A DNA stretch of 64,000 nucleotides from Azospirillum sp. (GCA_016124535.1 WGNK01000003.1:350001-414000); one strand, 5' to 3'; shown: positions 36,125 through 45,758, counted from the first letter of the stretch. Translations and numbers: made by a program. The notes: generated by a model not told the origin, from the letters alone.

Positions 36125-37020
36125 CGCCCCGGTCCGGGCCGCTCGCCGTCGCCGAGAAGATCGTCGGGCAAGCCGAATTCGACGATCCTCAGATGCTCGA
36201 TCCGGCTGAGGTCGACCAGGGGCTGAACCTTGACGCCGCGCTCGTTGATCAAGGAAACCACGCCGATCGGCAGGCCGGGCGGAAACATGCCGCCATGGCC
36301 CGAGGTGACGACGCGGTCGCCGACCGCGACCGGCGCATCCGGTGGCAGATAGAGCAGCCGCGGCAGCTCGGAATTATCGCCGGTCAGAACCGCGCGCTGG
36401 CGCGAGTTCTCCAGGATCACCGGTACCCGGTGATTGATATCGGTGATCAGCAGGATGCGCGCCGACCACTCGCCGACCTCGACCACCCGGCCGACCATGC
36501 TCGGACCGGCCAGGGCGGCCTGACCTCTGCGGACGCCGTCGCGCCGTCCGGCCAGGACCACCAGCGAGCGCAGAAAAGAGCCGCCCGGCACCGCAATGAC
36601 CCTGGCGGTGATATAGCGAACCGGCGGTTCTGCCTTGAAATGGAGCAGGGAGCGCAGGCTGGTGTTCTCTGCCTCCAGACGCAGGGCGGCCTGGCGCCAT
36701 TGCAGCAGCCGGGCATTTTCCAGGCGCAACTGCTCGTTATCGTGACGGATTTCCTGCAATTCGGTGATTTGCTCGACCACCTTGGCCGCGGTTGCCGCCG
36801 GCCGCGAGATCGCATCGAGAATCGGGACGAAGGCGTCGATCACCCGCGCACGCAGGTCTTCGACGAGCTGGGCGTCGACCTTGCCCAGCACCATCAAAGC
36901 AAGCGAGGTCAAAATCAAAGACAGAAAGGAAAAGCGCTGGAGCAGCGTCCGCAGCGCCGTCAATCGAGCCGCCGGCCGGACGGAGGGTGGTTTGACGGAC
37001 CCGTCCCACCTGTTCAACAT
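36121..37020 (-). CDS. mreC: Rod-shape-determining protein MreC
   Basis: 299 residues. A short cytosolic tail, one membrane helix (about 28-50, FSFLSLILTSLALMVLG), a coiled coil (about 80-120, ITELQEIRHDNEQLRLENARLLQWRQAALRLEAEN) and two beta-barrel-like domains with ARVIAVPGGSFLRSL, VGRVVEVGEWSARILLITDINHRVPV and TSGHGGMFPPGLPIGVV. ATG at 37020 is chosen; a GTG at 37032 is embedded in a 22-bp tandem repeat. It forms the periplasmic scaffold that activates PBP2. It ends in overlap with mreD. Confidence 0.93.
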   Translation of the reverse strand: MLNRWDGSVKPPSVRPAARLTALRTLLQRFSFLSLILTSLALMVLGKVDAQLVEDLRARVIDAFVPILDAISRPAATAAKVVEQITELQEIRHDNEQLRLENARLLQWRQAALRLEAENTSLRSLLHFKAEPPVRYITARVIAVPGGSFLRSLVVLAGRRDGVRRGQAALAGPSMVGRVVEVGEWSARILLITDINHRVPVILENSRQRAVLTGDNSELPRLLYLPPDAPVAVGDRVVTSGHGGMFPPGLPIGVVSLINERGVKVQPLVDLSRIEHLRIVEFGLPDDLLGDGERPGPGR

Positions 37021-37025
37021 CGCTC

Positions 37026-37068
37026 GATTCACACGGTTGTCGAAGCCGATTCACACGGTTGTCGAAGC
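37026..37068. repeat. 22-bp tandem direct repeat in the mreB-mreC gap
   Basis: GATTCACACGGTTGTCGAAGCC at 37026-37047 is followed at once by GATTCACACGGTTGTCGAAGC at 37048-37068, a perfect duplication. It lies between mreB (ends 37110) and the mreC ATG (37020). The copy nearer mreC contains the alternative GTG start at 37032. It may be a recent slippage duplication in the leader of mreC. Confidence 0.85.
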
Positions 37069-37109
37069 AACGCCTGGGGCAAACGCCCCACCTGCCTCAG
37101 AATAACGCC

Positions 37110-38246
<1,137 letters not shown>

Positions 38247-38353
38247 TCAAGCGGAGAGTGTCGAGTTGCTGACGTCGGCGCCATCGTCGATGCAGCCGGC
38301 CCATGACGACGCACCGGTTGACACGGTCGTGCTGCAGCACACAAATAGAGTCG

Positions 38354-39118
38354 ATGAACGCTGTCGTCGCCAAGCTCTATCGCTACCCGGTCAAGGGCCT
38401 GAGCGCCCAGGAGCTGGACGCGGTTACCCTGTCGCCGGGCGAATGCCTGCCCGACGACCGCCGCTTCGCCCTGCTCCAGGCCGCGGTTGGCCCCGACGCC
38501 GACCTCTCGGTGTGGCATCCCAAGACGCATTTCCTGATGCTGCTGCGCTACGAGCGCCTGGCGTTGTTGACGACGGACTATGAGCCCGACACCGCGACGC
38601 TGAGCATTCTGCGGGCCGGCCGACTGGTGGCGCGAGGCCGACTCGATACCCCGACCGGCCGTACCGTGGTCGAGCAGTTCTTTGCCGCCTTCATGGCGGG
38701 GACGCCGCCGGGGGTGCCGCGGCTGGTCGAATCGCCCGGCCGGGTCTTTTCCGATGCGGCGGAAAAATATGTCTCGGTGATCAACCTCGCCAGCGTTCTC
38801 GACCTTGCGCGGGTGGTCAAGCAGCCGGTCGATCCCCTGCGCTTCCGCGCCAATATCTATCTGGACGGGGTGCCGGCCTGGACCGAGGCGGCGTGGCCGG
38901 GGCAGGTGTTGCGCATCGGCGGCTGCCGGCTGGAAGTCATCGAGGGGATCGAGCGCTGCGCTGCAACCAATGTCGACCCCGCCAGCGGCGCCCGTGACCT
39001 CAACATCCCCTTGTCATTGAAGCGGGGTTACGGTCACTGCCATTGCGGCGTCTATGCGCGGGTGGTGACGGGCGGCTCAATCGCGGTCGGCGCCGCGGCG
39101 AGGCTGGAGGGCGGCTGA
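38354..39118 (+). CDS. MOSC domain protein (MOSC N-terminal beta-barrel family)
   Basis: 254 residues. An N-terminal beta-barrel domain (VAKLYRYPVKGLSAQELDAVTLSPGECLPDDRRFAL) is followed by the MOSC domain (LRFRANIYLDGVPAWTEAAWPGQVLRIGGCRLEVIEGIERCAATNVDPASG) with a conserved Cys in ERCAATN. The family binds molybdenum cofactor and includes mARC-like and YcbX-like reductases; here no ferredoxin domain is fused. ATG at 38354 is the start (GAG upstream); the in-frame start at 38303 is unlikely. It is divergent from mreB. The partner reductase is unknown. Confidence 0.88.
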   Translation: MNAVVAKLYRYPVKGLSAQELDAVTLSPGECLPDDRRFALLQAAVGPDADLSVWHPKTHFLMLLRYERLALLTTDYEPDTATLSILRAGRLVARGRLDTPTGRTVVEQFFAAFMAGTPPGVPRLVESPGRVFSDAAEKYVSVINLASVLDLARVVKQPVDPLRFRANIYLDGVPAWTEAAWPGQVLRIGGCRLEVIEGIERCAATNVDPASGARDLNIPLSLKRGYGHCHCGVYARVVTGGSIAVGAAARLEGG

Positions 39119-39164
39119 GCCACCACCGGTCCGCTCCAGGGCGCTGCCCCCCACCGGGCCCGGT

Positions 39165-39479
39165 TCAATCCGAGCCGGCGGGACGGTTATCGGTCTCGTG
39201 CCGGCGCAGCTGCTGCAGCCTGCGGTACAGCAGCGGACCAACCTTGGTCGGGCCCGTCGACGGCGGGGATTTGCGCCCGAGCAGTGCGCCGGTGCTGTGG
39301 ATATCATCACACTGCGCGTAAAGCCGGCAGCTGCGGCATACTTTGTCGACCATGTCGTTGAACATCGTCCGCAGGACGGTGATGGTGGCGACCTGATCCT
39401 TGCCGGTCTTGCCGTCAAGCAGGCCGACCATCCAGCGGATCGAGTCCGCCGCGTCTTGCTGTGGACATTTGTTCGACAT
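39165..39479 (-). CDS. Small Cys-containing protein of unknown function
   Basis: 104 residues. MSNKCPQQDAADSIRWMVGLLDGKTGKDQVATITVLRTMFNDMVDKV is helical, then CRSCRLYAQCDDIHSTG carries three Cys in a CxxCx5C pattern (with one more Cys at residue 5), and the tail is basic (KVGPLLYRRLQQLRRHE). The Cys spacing could hold a metal or an iron-sulfur cluster. The frame remains open to 39572 but ATG at 39479 is most natural. It converges with the MOSC gene. I do not recognise the family. Confidence 0.55.
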   Translation of the reverse strand: MSNKCPQQDAADSIRWMVGLLDGKTGKDQVATITVLRTMFNDMVDKVCRSCRLYAQCDDIHSTGALLGRKSPPSTGPTKVGPLLYRRLQQLRRHETDNRPAGSD

Positions 39480-39708
39480 CGGCCGGGACCCGTCATGCCT
39501 CCCGGAAGGCCGGCGACGGCCGCTCGGGAGAGCTTGGTTGAACGCCGCTGGTCCGAACGACGCTGGCGTCAAACTCTATTTGGACACCCAGTATGGGCAG
39601 CGCATCGGACGGCCGCGAGCCTGAATGCCGGCTGCGGCACTTTAGCGCAGACGCTAGCGCACACGCTCCCCCGCCCCGATCGGGGGCGGCCGAGCGGGGG
39701 CGGATCGG

Positions 39709-40095
39709 TTACCCGTTGAGCGGTGCCCGCGGGTCGTCCGGGCCGTCCTCCTCATCATCCTGGTCGTCGCCATCCAGATCGGAACCGCCCTGGCCGTTGC
39801 CGGGCTGGCGGCCATTGCGGTCGCGTTGGCCTTCGCCGCTCGCCTCGTTGATCTGGTTGATAATGCGGAAGTAGTGTTCGGCGTGCTGATAGTAGTTTTC
39901 CGCGGCTATGCGATCGCCGGCCGAGGTGGCATCCCGCGCCAGGGTCAGATACTTCTCGTGAACCTGGAAGGCGTTGCCCCGGATGCGGACATCCGGTCCA
40001 TTGCTGTCGAAAGTTTGATGCCGCAGGGGTACATTCTGGCGGCGGCCATTGCCACCGCGCCCGCGCGAACGCCTTGGGTTCGGTCCTTGTCTCAT
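39709..40095 (-). CDS. DUF4167 domain protein
   Basis: 128 residues. The basic N-terminus (RRSRGRGGNGRR) is followed by the conserved core FDSNGPDVRIRGNAFQVHEKYLTLARDATSAGDRIAAENYYQHAEHYFRIINQ, seen almost only in alphaproteobacteria, where it commonly follows prmC. The C-terminus is acidic and Gly/Asp-rich (DLDGDDQDDEEDGPDDP), probably disordered. The basic-acidic architecture suggests a nucleic-acid- or ribosome-associated factor, but no function is established. It lies downstream of prmC on the same strand. Confidence 0.9.
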   Translation of the reverse strand: MRQGPNPRRSRGRGGNGRRQNVPLRHQTFDSNGPDVRIRGNAFQVHEKYLTLARDATSAGDRIAAENYYQHAEHYFRIINQINEASGEGQRDRNGRQPGNGQGGSDLDGDDQDDEEDGPDDPRAPLNG

Positions 40096-40278
40096 TCGAC
40101 CTCAGCCTGGTCCCAAATGTGATTTTGGCATACTTCCTGGTACCGTTGGCGCCCGTCGGCCGGGAAAACCACGGGACTGCGGCCGAGAATGCCGCCGCGC
40201 CGGTATCGGAAGCCTCGAAACCACCAGCAAGACTCGTTCCAACTGACGAGCGTGCCGCGAGGAATCGTCGCAGCGACC

Positions 40279-41265
40279 CTAATCGTGAAGACAACGCAAT
40301 CCAACAGGTTTTTCGAAGCCATGGCGATTTTGCCCGCCAAACCGGGCGATGATGCAACGCTCGATCCCGGCATGATCGTGCCTGATCGTGACTGCAGGGC
40401 AGCCGACGGATTCGAGCATGGCGACAACCGGCCCGGACTGGCCGGCACCGACCTCCAGGCAGGCGACACCGAACCCGGTCAAGCGGCCGGGCAACTGCGG
40501 CACGAGCTGGCGATAGGCGGCCAGGCCATCGATGCCGCCGGCCAGGGCGCGGTAGGGGTCGAAGCGGGCGACCTCCGGCTGCAGCCCGGCAATCTCGCCC
40601 TCGGCGATATAGGGTGGATTGCTCAAAATCAGATCGAACCGTGCCTCGCCGAGCGCCGCCGACAATCCGCCCCGCCAATCGCCGGTTCGAAACCGGGCAC
40701 GGCCGGAGAACCCCAGGCGCTCGGCATTGCCGGCCGCAGTGACGACCGCACCGGGGCTGATGTCGAGCCCGATCCCGGTTGCGTTCGGCAATTCGGCCAG
40801 CGCTGCGAGCAACAGGCAGCCGGTGCCGGTGCCGAGGTCGAGCACGGTGAGCGGCTGGGTCGGGTCGCCGATCTGGTCCAGCGCCGCCGCGATCAGCGTT
40901 TCTGAATCCGGCCTGGGGTCGAGGGTGTCGGGGCCGAGTTGGAACTCCAGACTCCAGAATTCGCGGCTGCCCAGGATCCGCGAGACCGGCTCGCGGCCGG
41001 CCCGGCGCGCGAGCAGGTCCCGCAGCCGCGCCTCTGCGGTTGCGGCGACCGGCTGCTCCGGGCGCAGCAAGATGTCCTCGCGCCCGAAGCCGAGGGTGTG
41101 GCGGATCAGCAAGCCGGCATCGCGTTCGGCGGAGTCGATGCCGGCGGCGCGCAGCCGGGCGACCGCCTCGCGGCGGATTTGCCCCAGCGGCCGGTCTTGC
41201 GCCGGAAGACTCTCCGGCGGGTCGATCGCTCCCCGGTCCGGGGGGGCGGAGGGTTTGCTGGCCAT
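40279..41265 (-). CDS. prmC: Release factor glutamine methyltransferase PrmC (HemK)
   Basis: 328 residues. N-terminal helical substrate domain (IRREAVARLRAAGIDSAERDAGLLIRHTLG, PVSRILGSREFW), then a SAM-binding domain with LDLGTGTGCLLLA and the catalytic NPPY (residues DLILSNPPYIAEGE). It methylates the Gln of the GGQ motif in release factors RF1 and RF2. The C-terminus extends a little beyond the usual end (FGGQNRHGFEKPVGLRCLHD). ATG at 41265. prfA, normally its upstream neighbour, is not adjacent; the divergent riboflavin operon starts instead. DUF4167 follows. Confidence 0.93.
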   Translation of the reverse strand: MASKPSAPPDRGAIDPPESLPAQDRPLGQIRREAVARLRAAGIDSAERDAGLLIRHTLGFGREDILLRPEQPVAATAEARLRDLLARRAGREPVSRILGSREFWSLEFQLGPDTLDPRPDSETLIAAALDQIGDPTQPLTVLDLGTGTGCLLLAALAELPNATGIGLDISPGAVVTAAGNAERLGFSGRARFRTGDWRGGLSAALGEARFDLILSNPPYIAEGEIAGLQPEVARFDPYRALAGGIDGLAAYRQLVPQLPGRLTGFGVACLEVGAGQSGPVVAMLESVGCPAVTIRHDHAGIERCIIARFGGQNRHGFEKPVGLRCLHD

Positions 41266-41370
41266 GCCGGTCTCCGGCGCAGGGTGGACCGCTACTCTAG
41301 TTCATCCCCCGGCCATCGGCCATGCCTTGCCGGCCCCCTTGCCCGGCCCGCTCTTCCCGAACGCCGGCGG

Positions 41371-41390
41371 CGGAATTGATCTTAATTCCG
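41371..41390. promoter_or_regulatory. 7-bp inverted repeat upstream of ribE
   Basis: CGGAATT (41371-41377) and AATTCCG (41384-41390) form a perfect inverted repeat with a six-base spacer, about 60 bases before the ribE start and 105 bases before prmC. It could be an operator. The region does not fit the FMN riboswitch consensus. Confidence 0.35.
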
Positions 41391-41452
41391 GGGGGCTGAC
41401 CCGACGCTCTGCGATGGTTTCCGTGCTACCGGATCTGCTAGTGTCCGGCCCC

Positions 41453-42079
41453 ATGTTTACCGGCATCGTCACCGACCTCGGCGAGGTTGTGGCGCGGGAG
41501 GAGGCGGGCGACAGCCGCTTCGTCATCGCGACTCGTTTTGATCCCGATACGATTGCGCTCGGGGCGTCGATCGCGTGTTCGGGCGTCTGCCTGACCGTGA
41601 TCGAGGCGGTTTCCGCCGCCGCTTCCGCTGGCGGCGCCGGGCGATTCGCGGTTCAGGTCTCGGCGGAAACGCTGTCCAAGACCACGCTTGGTGACTGGCA
41701 TCCGGGGACGCGGGTCAATCTGGAGCGGTCGTTGCGGCTGGGCGACGAGCTCGGCGGCCACCTGGTCTCCGGCCATGTCGACGGCGTGGCAACGGTCATC
41801 GATATCCGTCCGGAGGGCGACAGCAAACGGTTCACTATCGAGGCGCCGGCGGCCTTCGAGCGCTACATCGCGCCCAAGGGCTCGGTCGCGCTTGACGGCG
41901 TCTCGCTGACGGTCAATGAAGTGGCGGAAGACGAGGCTGGCCGCTGCCGCTTTGGGATCAATATCATTCCCCACACCCAGTCATGCACGACCTTTGGACT
42001 GATGACGCCGGGCGCACGGATGAACTTCGAAGTGGACCTGTTGGCGCGCTATGTGGCGCGCCAGATCGGTCGGCCATGA
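41453..42079 (+). CDS. ribE: Riboflavin synthase alpha subunit
   Basis: 208 residues in two homologous lumazine-binding barrels. The first begins with MFTGIVTDLGEV and contains SIACSGVCLTV and ERSLRLGDELGGHLVSGHVDG; the second carries KGSVALDGVSLTVNEV and the matching INIIPHTQSCTT. It dismutates two molecules of 6,7-dimethyl-8-ribityllumazine to riboflavin. ATG at 41453 is the real start; the frame is open far upstream as a shadow of prmC. It overlaps ribBA by four bases (ATGA). The gene is often called ribC or ribE; the enzyme is the alpha-chain type. Confidence 0.94.
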   Translation: MFTGIVTDLGEVVAREEAGDSRFVIATRFDPDTIALGASIACSGVCLTVIEAVSAAASAGGAGRFAVQVSAETLSKTTLGDWHPGTRVNLERSLRLGDELGGHLVSGHVDGVATVIDIRPEGDSKRFTIEAPAAFERYIAPKGSVALDGVSLTVNEVAEDEAGRCRFGINIIPHTQSCTTFGLMTPGARMNFEVDLLARYVARQIGRP

Positions 42080-43230
42080 CCGGTCCCGATCACCTGTTCC
42101 TGTCGCCGCCCGAGGAGATCGTCGCGGAGGCGCGGCGTGGTCGCATGGTCATCCTGGTCGATGACGAAGACCGCGAGAATGAAGGCGATCTGGTGATTCC
42201 GGCGCAGTTTGCCAGCGCCGACGCGGTCAATTTCATGGCGCGCTACGGCCGCGGCCTGATCTGCCTGGCGCTGACCCGGCAGCGGGTCGATCGGCTGGGC
42301 CTGCCGCTGATGGCGCAGCAGAACGCCTCGCGCCACCAGACCGCCTTCACCATCTCGATCGAAGCGCGCGAGGGCGTCACCACCGGGATTTCCGCGGCCG
42401 ACCGCGCGCGTACCATCCAGGCCGCGACCGATCCCGACAGCGGACCGCAGGACATCGCCACCCCCGGCCATGTCTTCCCGCTGGTTGCGCGCGACGGCGG
42501 CGTGCTGGTGCGCGCCGGCCACACCGAGGCGGCGGTCGATATCGCACGGTTGGCCGGGCTCAATCCGGCGGGGGTGATCTGCGAGATCCTCAACGACGAC
42601 GGGACCATGGCGCGGCTGCCGGATCTGGTCAGATTCGCCCAGTTCCACGGCCTCAAGGTCGGCACCATCGCCGACCTGATCGCCTATCGTCGGCGGACCG
42701 AGACGATCGTCGAGCGTATCCTGGAGACCACGCTGGACAGCACCTGCGGCGGCGAATTCCGCATGCTGGTCTATACCAACACAGTCGCCTATGCCGAGCA
42801 CATCGTCCTGATCAAGGGCGACGTCAGCGACGACGAGCCGGTCCTGGTCCGCATGCATGCGGTCAACCTGTTGGACGACGTGCTCCATGACCGCGATGGT
42901 GGCAAAGGCGGCGAGCTGCAGTCGGCGATGGCGTTGATCGGCGCGGTCGGGCGTGGCATCGTGGTCTTGCTGCGCGAGCCGCAGCCCGACAGCCTGTCCG
43001 CCCGGGTGCGGGCGCGCATCGCGGGCAGCGGCCGGCCGGGGCTGGAACTGCGCGACTACGGCGTGGGCGCACAAATCCTGCTCGACATCGGCGTACGCAA
43101 GTTGATTTTGCTGTCGAACACGCGCAAGACCATCGTCGGCATCGACGGCTATGGTTTGACCGTGGTCGGCCACCGGGCGATCCCGGCGATTTGTGGGCAC
43201 CAGCCCTGCGTGGAACCGGACCGGCCATGA
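42076..43230 (+). CDS. ribBA: DHBP synthase with degenerate GTP cyclohydrolase II domain (RibBA-like)
   Basis: 384 residues. The N-terminal 3,4-dihydroxy-2-butanone-4-phosphate synthase domain is intact: VDDEDRENEGDLVIPA, ASRHQTAFTISIEAREGVTTGISAADRARTI, RAGHTEAAVDI and GVICEIL. The C-terminal domain is homologous to GTP cyclohydrolase II but lacks the zinc-binding cysteines (the usual RxHSxCxTGD...CDC region reads VRMHAVNLLDDVLHDRDGGKGGELQ) and the QEGRGIG loop (VGRGIVVLLREPQPDSL). So it should make DHBP but probably not hydrolyse GTP. Coupled by ATGA to ribE and by ATGA to ribH. Confidence 0.9.
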   Translation: MTGPDHLFLSPPEEIVAEARRGRMVILVDDEDRENEGDLVIPAQFASADAVNFMARYGRGLICLALTRQRVDRLGLPLMAQQNASRHQTAFTISIEAREGVTTGISAADRARTIQAATDPDSGPQDIATPGHVFPLVARDGGVLVRAGHTEAAVDIARLAGLNPAGVICEILNDDGTMARLPDLVRFAQFHGLKVGTIADLIAYRRRTETIVERILETTLDSTCGGEFRMLVYTNTVAYAEHIVLIKGDVSDDEPVLVRMHAVNLLDDVLHDRDGGKGGELQSAMALIGAVGRGIVVLLREPQPDSLSARVRARIAGSGRPGLELRDYGVGAQILLDIGVRKLILLSNTRKTIVGIDGYGLTVVGHRAIPAICGHQPCVEPDRP

Positions 43231-43691
43231 GCGACACTCCCCACATTCTGATCGTCGAAGCCCGCTTCTACGAGGATATCGCTGACGAACTGGCGCTGGG
43301 CGCGGTCAAGGAGCTGGAAGAGGCCGGCGCCACTTTCGAGCGCTGCGCGGTGCCCGGCGCCTTCGAGATTCCGACTGCAATGAAATTTGCCATCAAGTCG
43401 ATGGATTTTTTTTCCGGACGCAAACGCTTCGACGGCTATGTCGCACTCGGCTGCGTCATCCGGGGCGAGACCAGCCACTACGACTATGTCTGCGGCGAGA
43501 GTGCGCGCGCCCTTCAGGACCTGTCGGTTCGCTACACTCTGGCGCTCGGCTATGGCATCCTGACCGTGGAGAACCGCGAACAGGCCTGGGTGCGTGCCTC
43601 GGTCCGCCAGAAGAACAAGGGTGGCGCAGCCGCCCGCGCCTGCCTTGACATGGTCGAGCTGAAACGCCAGTTCCGCCTGTACCCCAGATAG
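43227..43691 (+). CDS. ribH: 6,7-dimethyl-8-ribityllumazine synthase
   Basis: 154 residues. ILIVEARFYEDIADELALGAVKEL, then CAVPGAFEIPTAMKFA, DGYVALGCVIRGETSHYDYVCGESARAL and LGYGILTVENREQAWVRA are the lumazine synthase signature regions; the His in GETSHYDYV is the expected proton donor. It condenses the RibB and RibD/RibG products to lumazine and forms icosahedral or pentameric shells. ATG at 43227 overlaps the ribBA stop (ATGA). nusB follows ten bases later. Confidence 0.96.
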   Translation: MSDTPHILIVEARFYEDIADELALGAVKELEEAGATFERCAVPGAFEIPTAMKFAIKSMDFFSGRKRFDGYVALGCVIRGETSHYDYVCGESARALQDLSVRYTLALGYGILTVENREQAWVRASVRQKNKGGAAARACLDMVELKRQFRLYPR

Positions 43692-43701
43692 AGACGGACC
43701 C

Positions 43702-44217
43702 ATGGCGAAATTTTCCCAGCCACCGCAGCGCACCGGGCGCGGCGGTGGCTCTGCCAAGGCGCGCCGCAGCGCGGCGCGGCTCGCCGCGGTGCAGGCGCTC
43801 TACCAGATCGAACTCGCGGCCACGCCGACCGAGGTCGTGATTGCCGAGTTTGTCCGTTCGCGGCTCGGCATGGAGCTGGACGGCGAGACCTATGTCGCCG
43901 GCGATCCCCAGCTGTTTGCCGATATCACCCGCGGGGTCGGGGCCCGCCAGGCCGAGATCGACCGCATCGCCGCGTCGGCGCTCGACGCCAGGGCGTCGTT
44001 CGATCGGCTGGAACTGTTGATCCGCGCGATCCTGCGCGCCGGCATTTTCGAATTGCTGGCCCATGGCGAGATCCACCGCGGCATCGTCATCAACGACTAT
44101 GTCGACATCGCCCACGCATTCTTTTCCGGGCGCGAACCGGGAATCATCAACGGTGTGCTCGACACTCTCGGGCGGAATTTGCGCCCGGCCGCAGCGGAAC
44201 CGGGCGATGGCGGCTGA
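43702..44217 (+). CDS. nusB: Transcription antitermination factor NusB
   Basis: 171 residues, all-helical. ARRSAARLAAVQALYQIEL opens the domain, and ELLIRAILRAGIFELLAHGEIHRGIVINDYVDIAHAFFSGREPGIINGVLDTLGR is the classical NusB C-terminal motif. The N-terminus has a 20-residue basic extension. It binds boxA RNA with NusE to antiterminate rRNA transcription. It follows ribH closely, a common arrangement, and overlaps thiL by 11 bases. Confidence 0.95.
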   Translation: MAKFSQPPQRTGRGGGSAKARRSAARLAAVQALYQIELAATPTEVVIAEFVRSRLGMELDGETYVAGDPQLFADITRGVGARQAEIDRIAASALDARASFDRLELLIRAILRAGIFELLAHGEIHRGIVINDYVDIAHAFFSGREPGIINGVLDTLGRNLRPAAAEPGDGG

Positions 44218-45235
44218 GCCGACGGCGCGGCTCCTGTCGGCTGAGCCGAAGGCAGGGCTCGACGAATTCGGCCGCATCGACCGCTACTTCAAGCCGCTGG
44301 CGAAAGCCTGCCCCGCGGCACTCGGGTTGACCGACGACGCCGCCGTGCTCGACCTCGCCCCCGGCCGGCAGCTGGTCGTGACCACCGACGCGATGGTTGC
44401 CGGGGTGCATTTCCTGCCCGATGATCCGCCGGGCGACATCGCCGCCAAGCTGCTGCGGGTCAATCTGTCGGATTTGGCGGCCATGGGTGCGGCCCCGCTC
44501 GGCTATACCCTGGTCACGGTCTTGCCGCGGGCGGTCGAGGAGCACTGGCTGGGCGAATTCGCCGCCGGATTGGCCCTGGACCAGGCGCGCTACGGCATCG
44601 GCCTGCTGGGCGGCGACTCGGTGACCACCGCCGGCCCGATCACGCTGTCGCTGACCGCGCTGGGCACGGTGCCGGCCGGGCGGGCGCTGACCCGGAGTGC
44701 CGCCGGGCCGGAGGATCTGGTGTACCTCACCGGATCGCCCGGCGATGCCGCACTCGGGCTGGCGCTGGTCCAGGGGCGTCTGACGGTCGGCGAGGCCGAC
44801 GACCGCGCCTTCCTGATATCCCGCCTGCGCCGACCCGAGCCACGGCTGGCCCTGGCCCAGGACCTGCTCGGGCCGGCGACGGCCGCGATCGATGTGTCCG
44901 ACGGGCTGGTCGCCGATCTGGGCCACCTGTGCGCGGCTTCGGGACTGGAGGCTGTGATCGATCTCGACCGCTTGCCGCTCTCGGCGGCGACGCGCCGGGT
45001 GATCGCCGCCGATCCCGCGTGGTGGATGGCTCCGCTCGCCGGCGGCGACGACTACGAACTGGTGTTTGCCGCACCCGCCGTGGCCGGGACCGCCCTGGCT
45101 GCCCTGGCCGTGCGTCATGGCGTTGCGATCACGGCGATCGGTCGGTTCGGCCGTGGCGTCACCGGTCGGGTCGAGTTGCGGGGGCAGGAAGCTGCGCGGC
45201 CGACGCTGGCCGCTGGCGGGTGGCAGCATTTCTAG
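44207..45235 (+). CDS. thiL: Thiamine-monophosphate kinase
   Basis: 342 residues, PurM-like ATP-grasp-free kinase fold. DEFGRIDRYFKPLA, then LTDDAAVLDLAPGRQLVVTTDAMVAGVHFL, RVNLSDLAAMGAAPLGYTLV and GLLGGDS mark the ThiL signature; AIDVSDGLVADLGHL and APLAGGDDYELVFAA complete the active site. It phosphorylates thiamine monophosphate to thiamine diphosphate. The N-terminus MAAEPTARLLSAEPKAG is a short extension. ATG at 44207 lies inside nusB (11-base overlap). The thiE gene at 63817 supplies its substrate. Confidence 0.94.
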   Translation: MAAEPTARLLSAEPKAGLDEFGRIDRYFKPLAKACPAALGLTDDAAVLDLAPGRQLVVTTDAMVAGVHFLPDDPPGDIAAKLLRVNLSDLAAMGAAPLGYTLVTVLPRAVEEHWLGEFAAGLALDQARYGIGLLGGDSVTTAGPITLSLTALGTVPAGRALTRSAAGPEDLVYLTGSPGDAALGLALVQGRLTVGEADDRAFLISRLRRPEPRLALAQDLLGPATAAIDVSDGLVADLGHLCAASGLEAVIDLDRLPLSAATRRVIAADPAWWMAPLAGGDDYELVFAAPAVAGTALAALAVRHGVAITAIGRFGRGVTGRVELRGQEAARPTLAAGGWQHF

Positions 45236-45293
45236 GCTCGCCAGGCCCTTGCGATCTCGTCGGGTGAACCTCCCGAACCAGAGGCGATGAGCG

Positions 45294-45758
45294 ATGAAGC
45301 GGATCATTTTTCTGTTGATCGGGCTGATTTTGATGGGCGGTGCCGGGTTCGGCGCCTGGCTCGCCTATCAGACCTACGCGCCAATGCTGTTCGGCACCAA
45401 GGAAGAGCCCAAGGAGGAAAAGCCACCGCCGCAGAAGCCGCCGAAATTCGTGCGAATGCAGCCGATTACCGTTCCGGTGATCGGACCCGACCGTGTTCGG
45501 CAATTCGTCACATTCCAGATTGCCCTCGAGGTCGAGGATGAAGCCGTTGCCGTTGCACTGCAGCCGCAGATGCCCCGGTTGATCGATGCTTACATTACGA
45601 CGCTCTACGCCGGCCTCGATGATGGCTCGATCCTGAAGCGCGGGTTGATCGACGTGGGCGCGGTGAAGGTCAGACTGGTGCGGGCGAGTGCCAAGGTGTT
45701 GGGCGAAAAGCTGGTCCTCGATGCTCTGGTCCAGATGGTGATCCAACGCGACTTGTAG
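45294..45758 (+). CDS. FliL-like single-pass membrane protein
   Basis: 154 residues. One N-terminal membrane helix (IIFLLIGLILMGGAGFGAWLAY), a Pro/Lys/Glu linker (EEPKEEKPPPQKPPKF) and a periplasmic SPFH/FliL-type domain (FVRMQPITVPVIGPDRVRQFVTFQIALEVEDEAVAVALQPQMPRLIDAYITTLYA). The topology and pattern match FliL, which modulates the flagellar stator, but no flagellar gene is near. In related genomes a protein of this type lies between thiL and hppA. Function is inferred only from the fold resemblance. Confidence 0.7.
   Translation: MKRIIFLLIGLILMGGAGFGAWLAYQTYAPMLFGTKEEPKEEKPPPQKPPKFVRMQPITVPVIGPDRVRQFVTFQIALEVEDEAVAVALQPQMPRLIDAYITTLYAGLDDGSILKRGLIDVGAVKVRLVRASAKVLGEKLVLDALVQMVIQRDL

Noticed and set aside
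41266..41452. Possible FMN riboswitch before ribE
   Set aside because: GCAGGGTGGACCGC at about 41280 is a chance resemblance; the conserved six-helix junction bases are absent.
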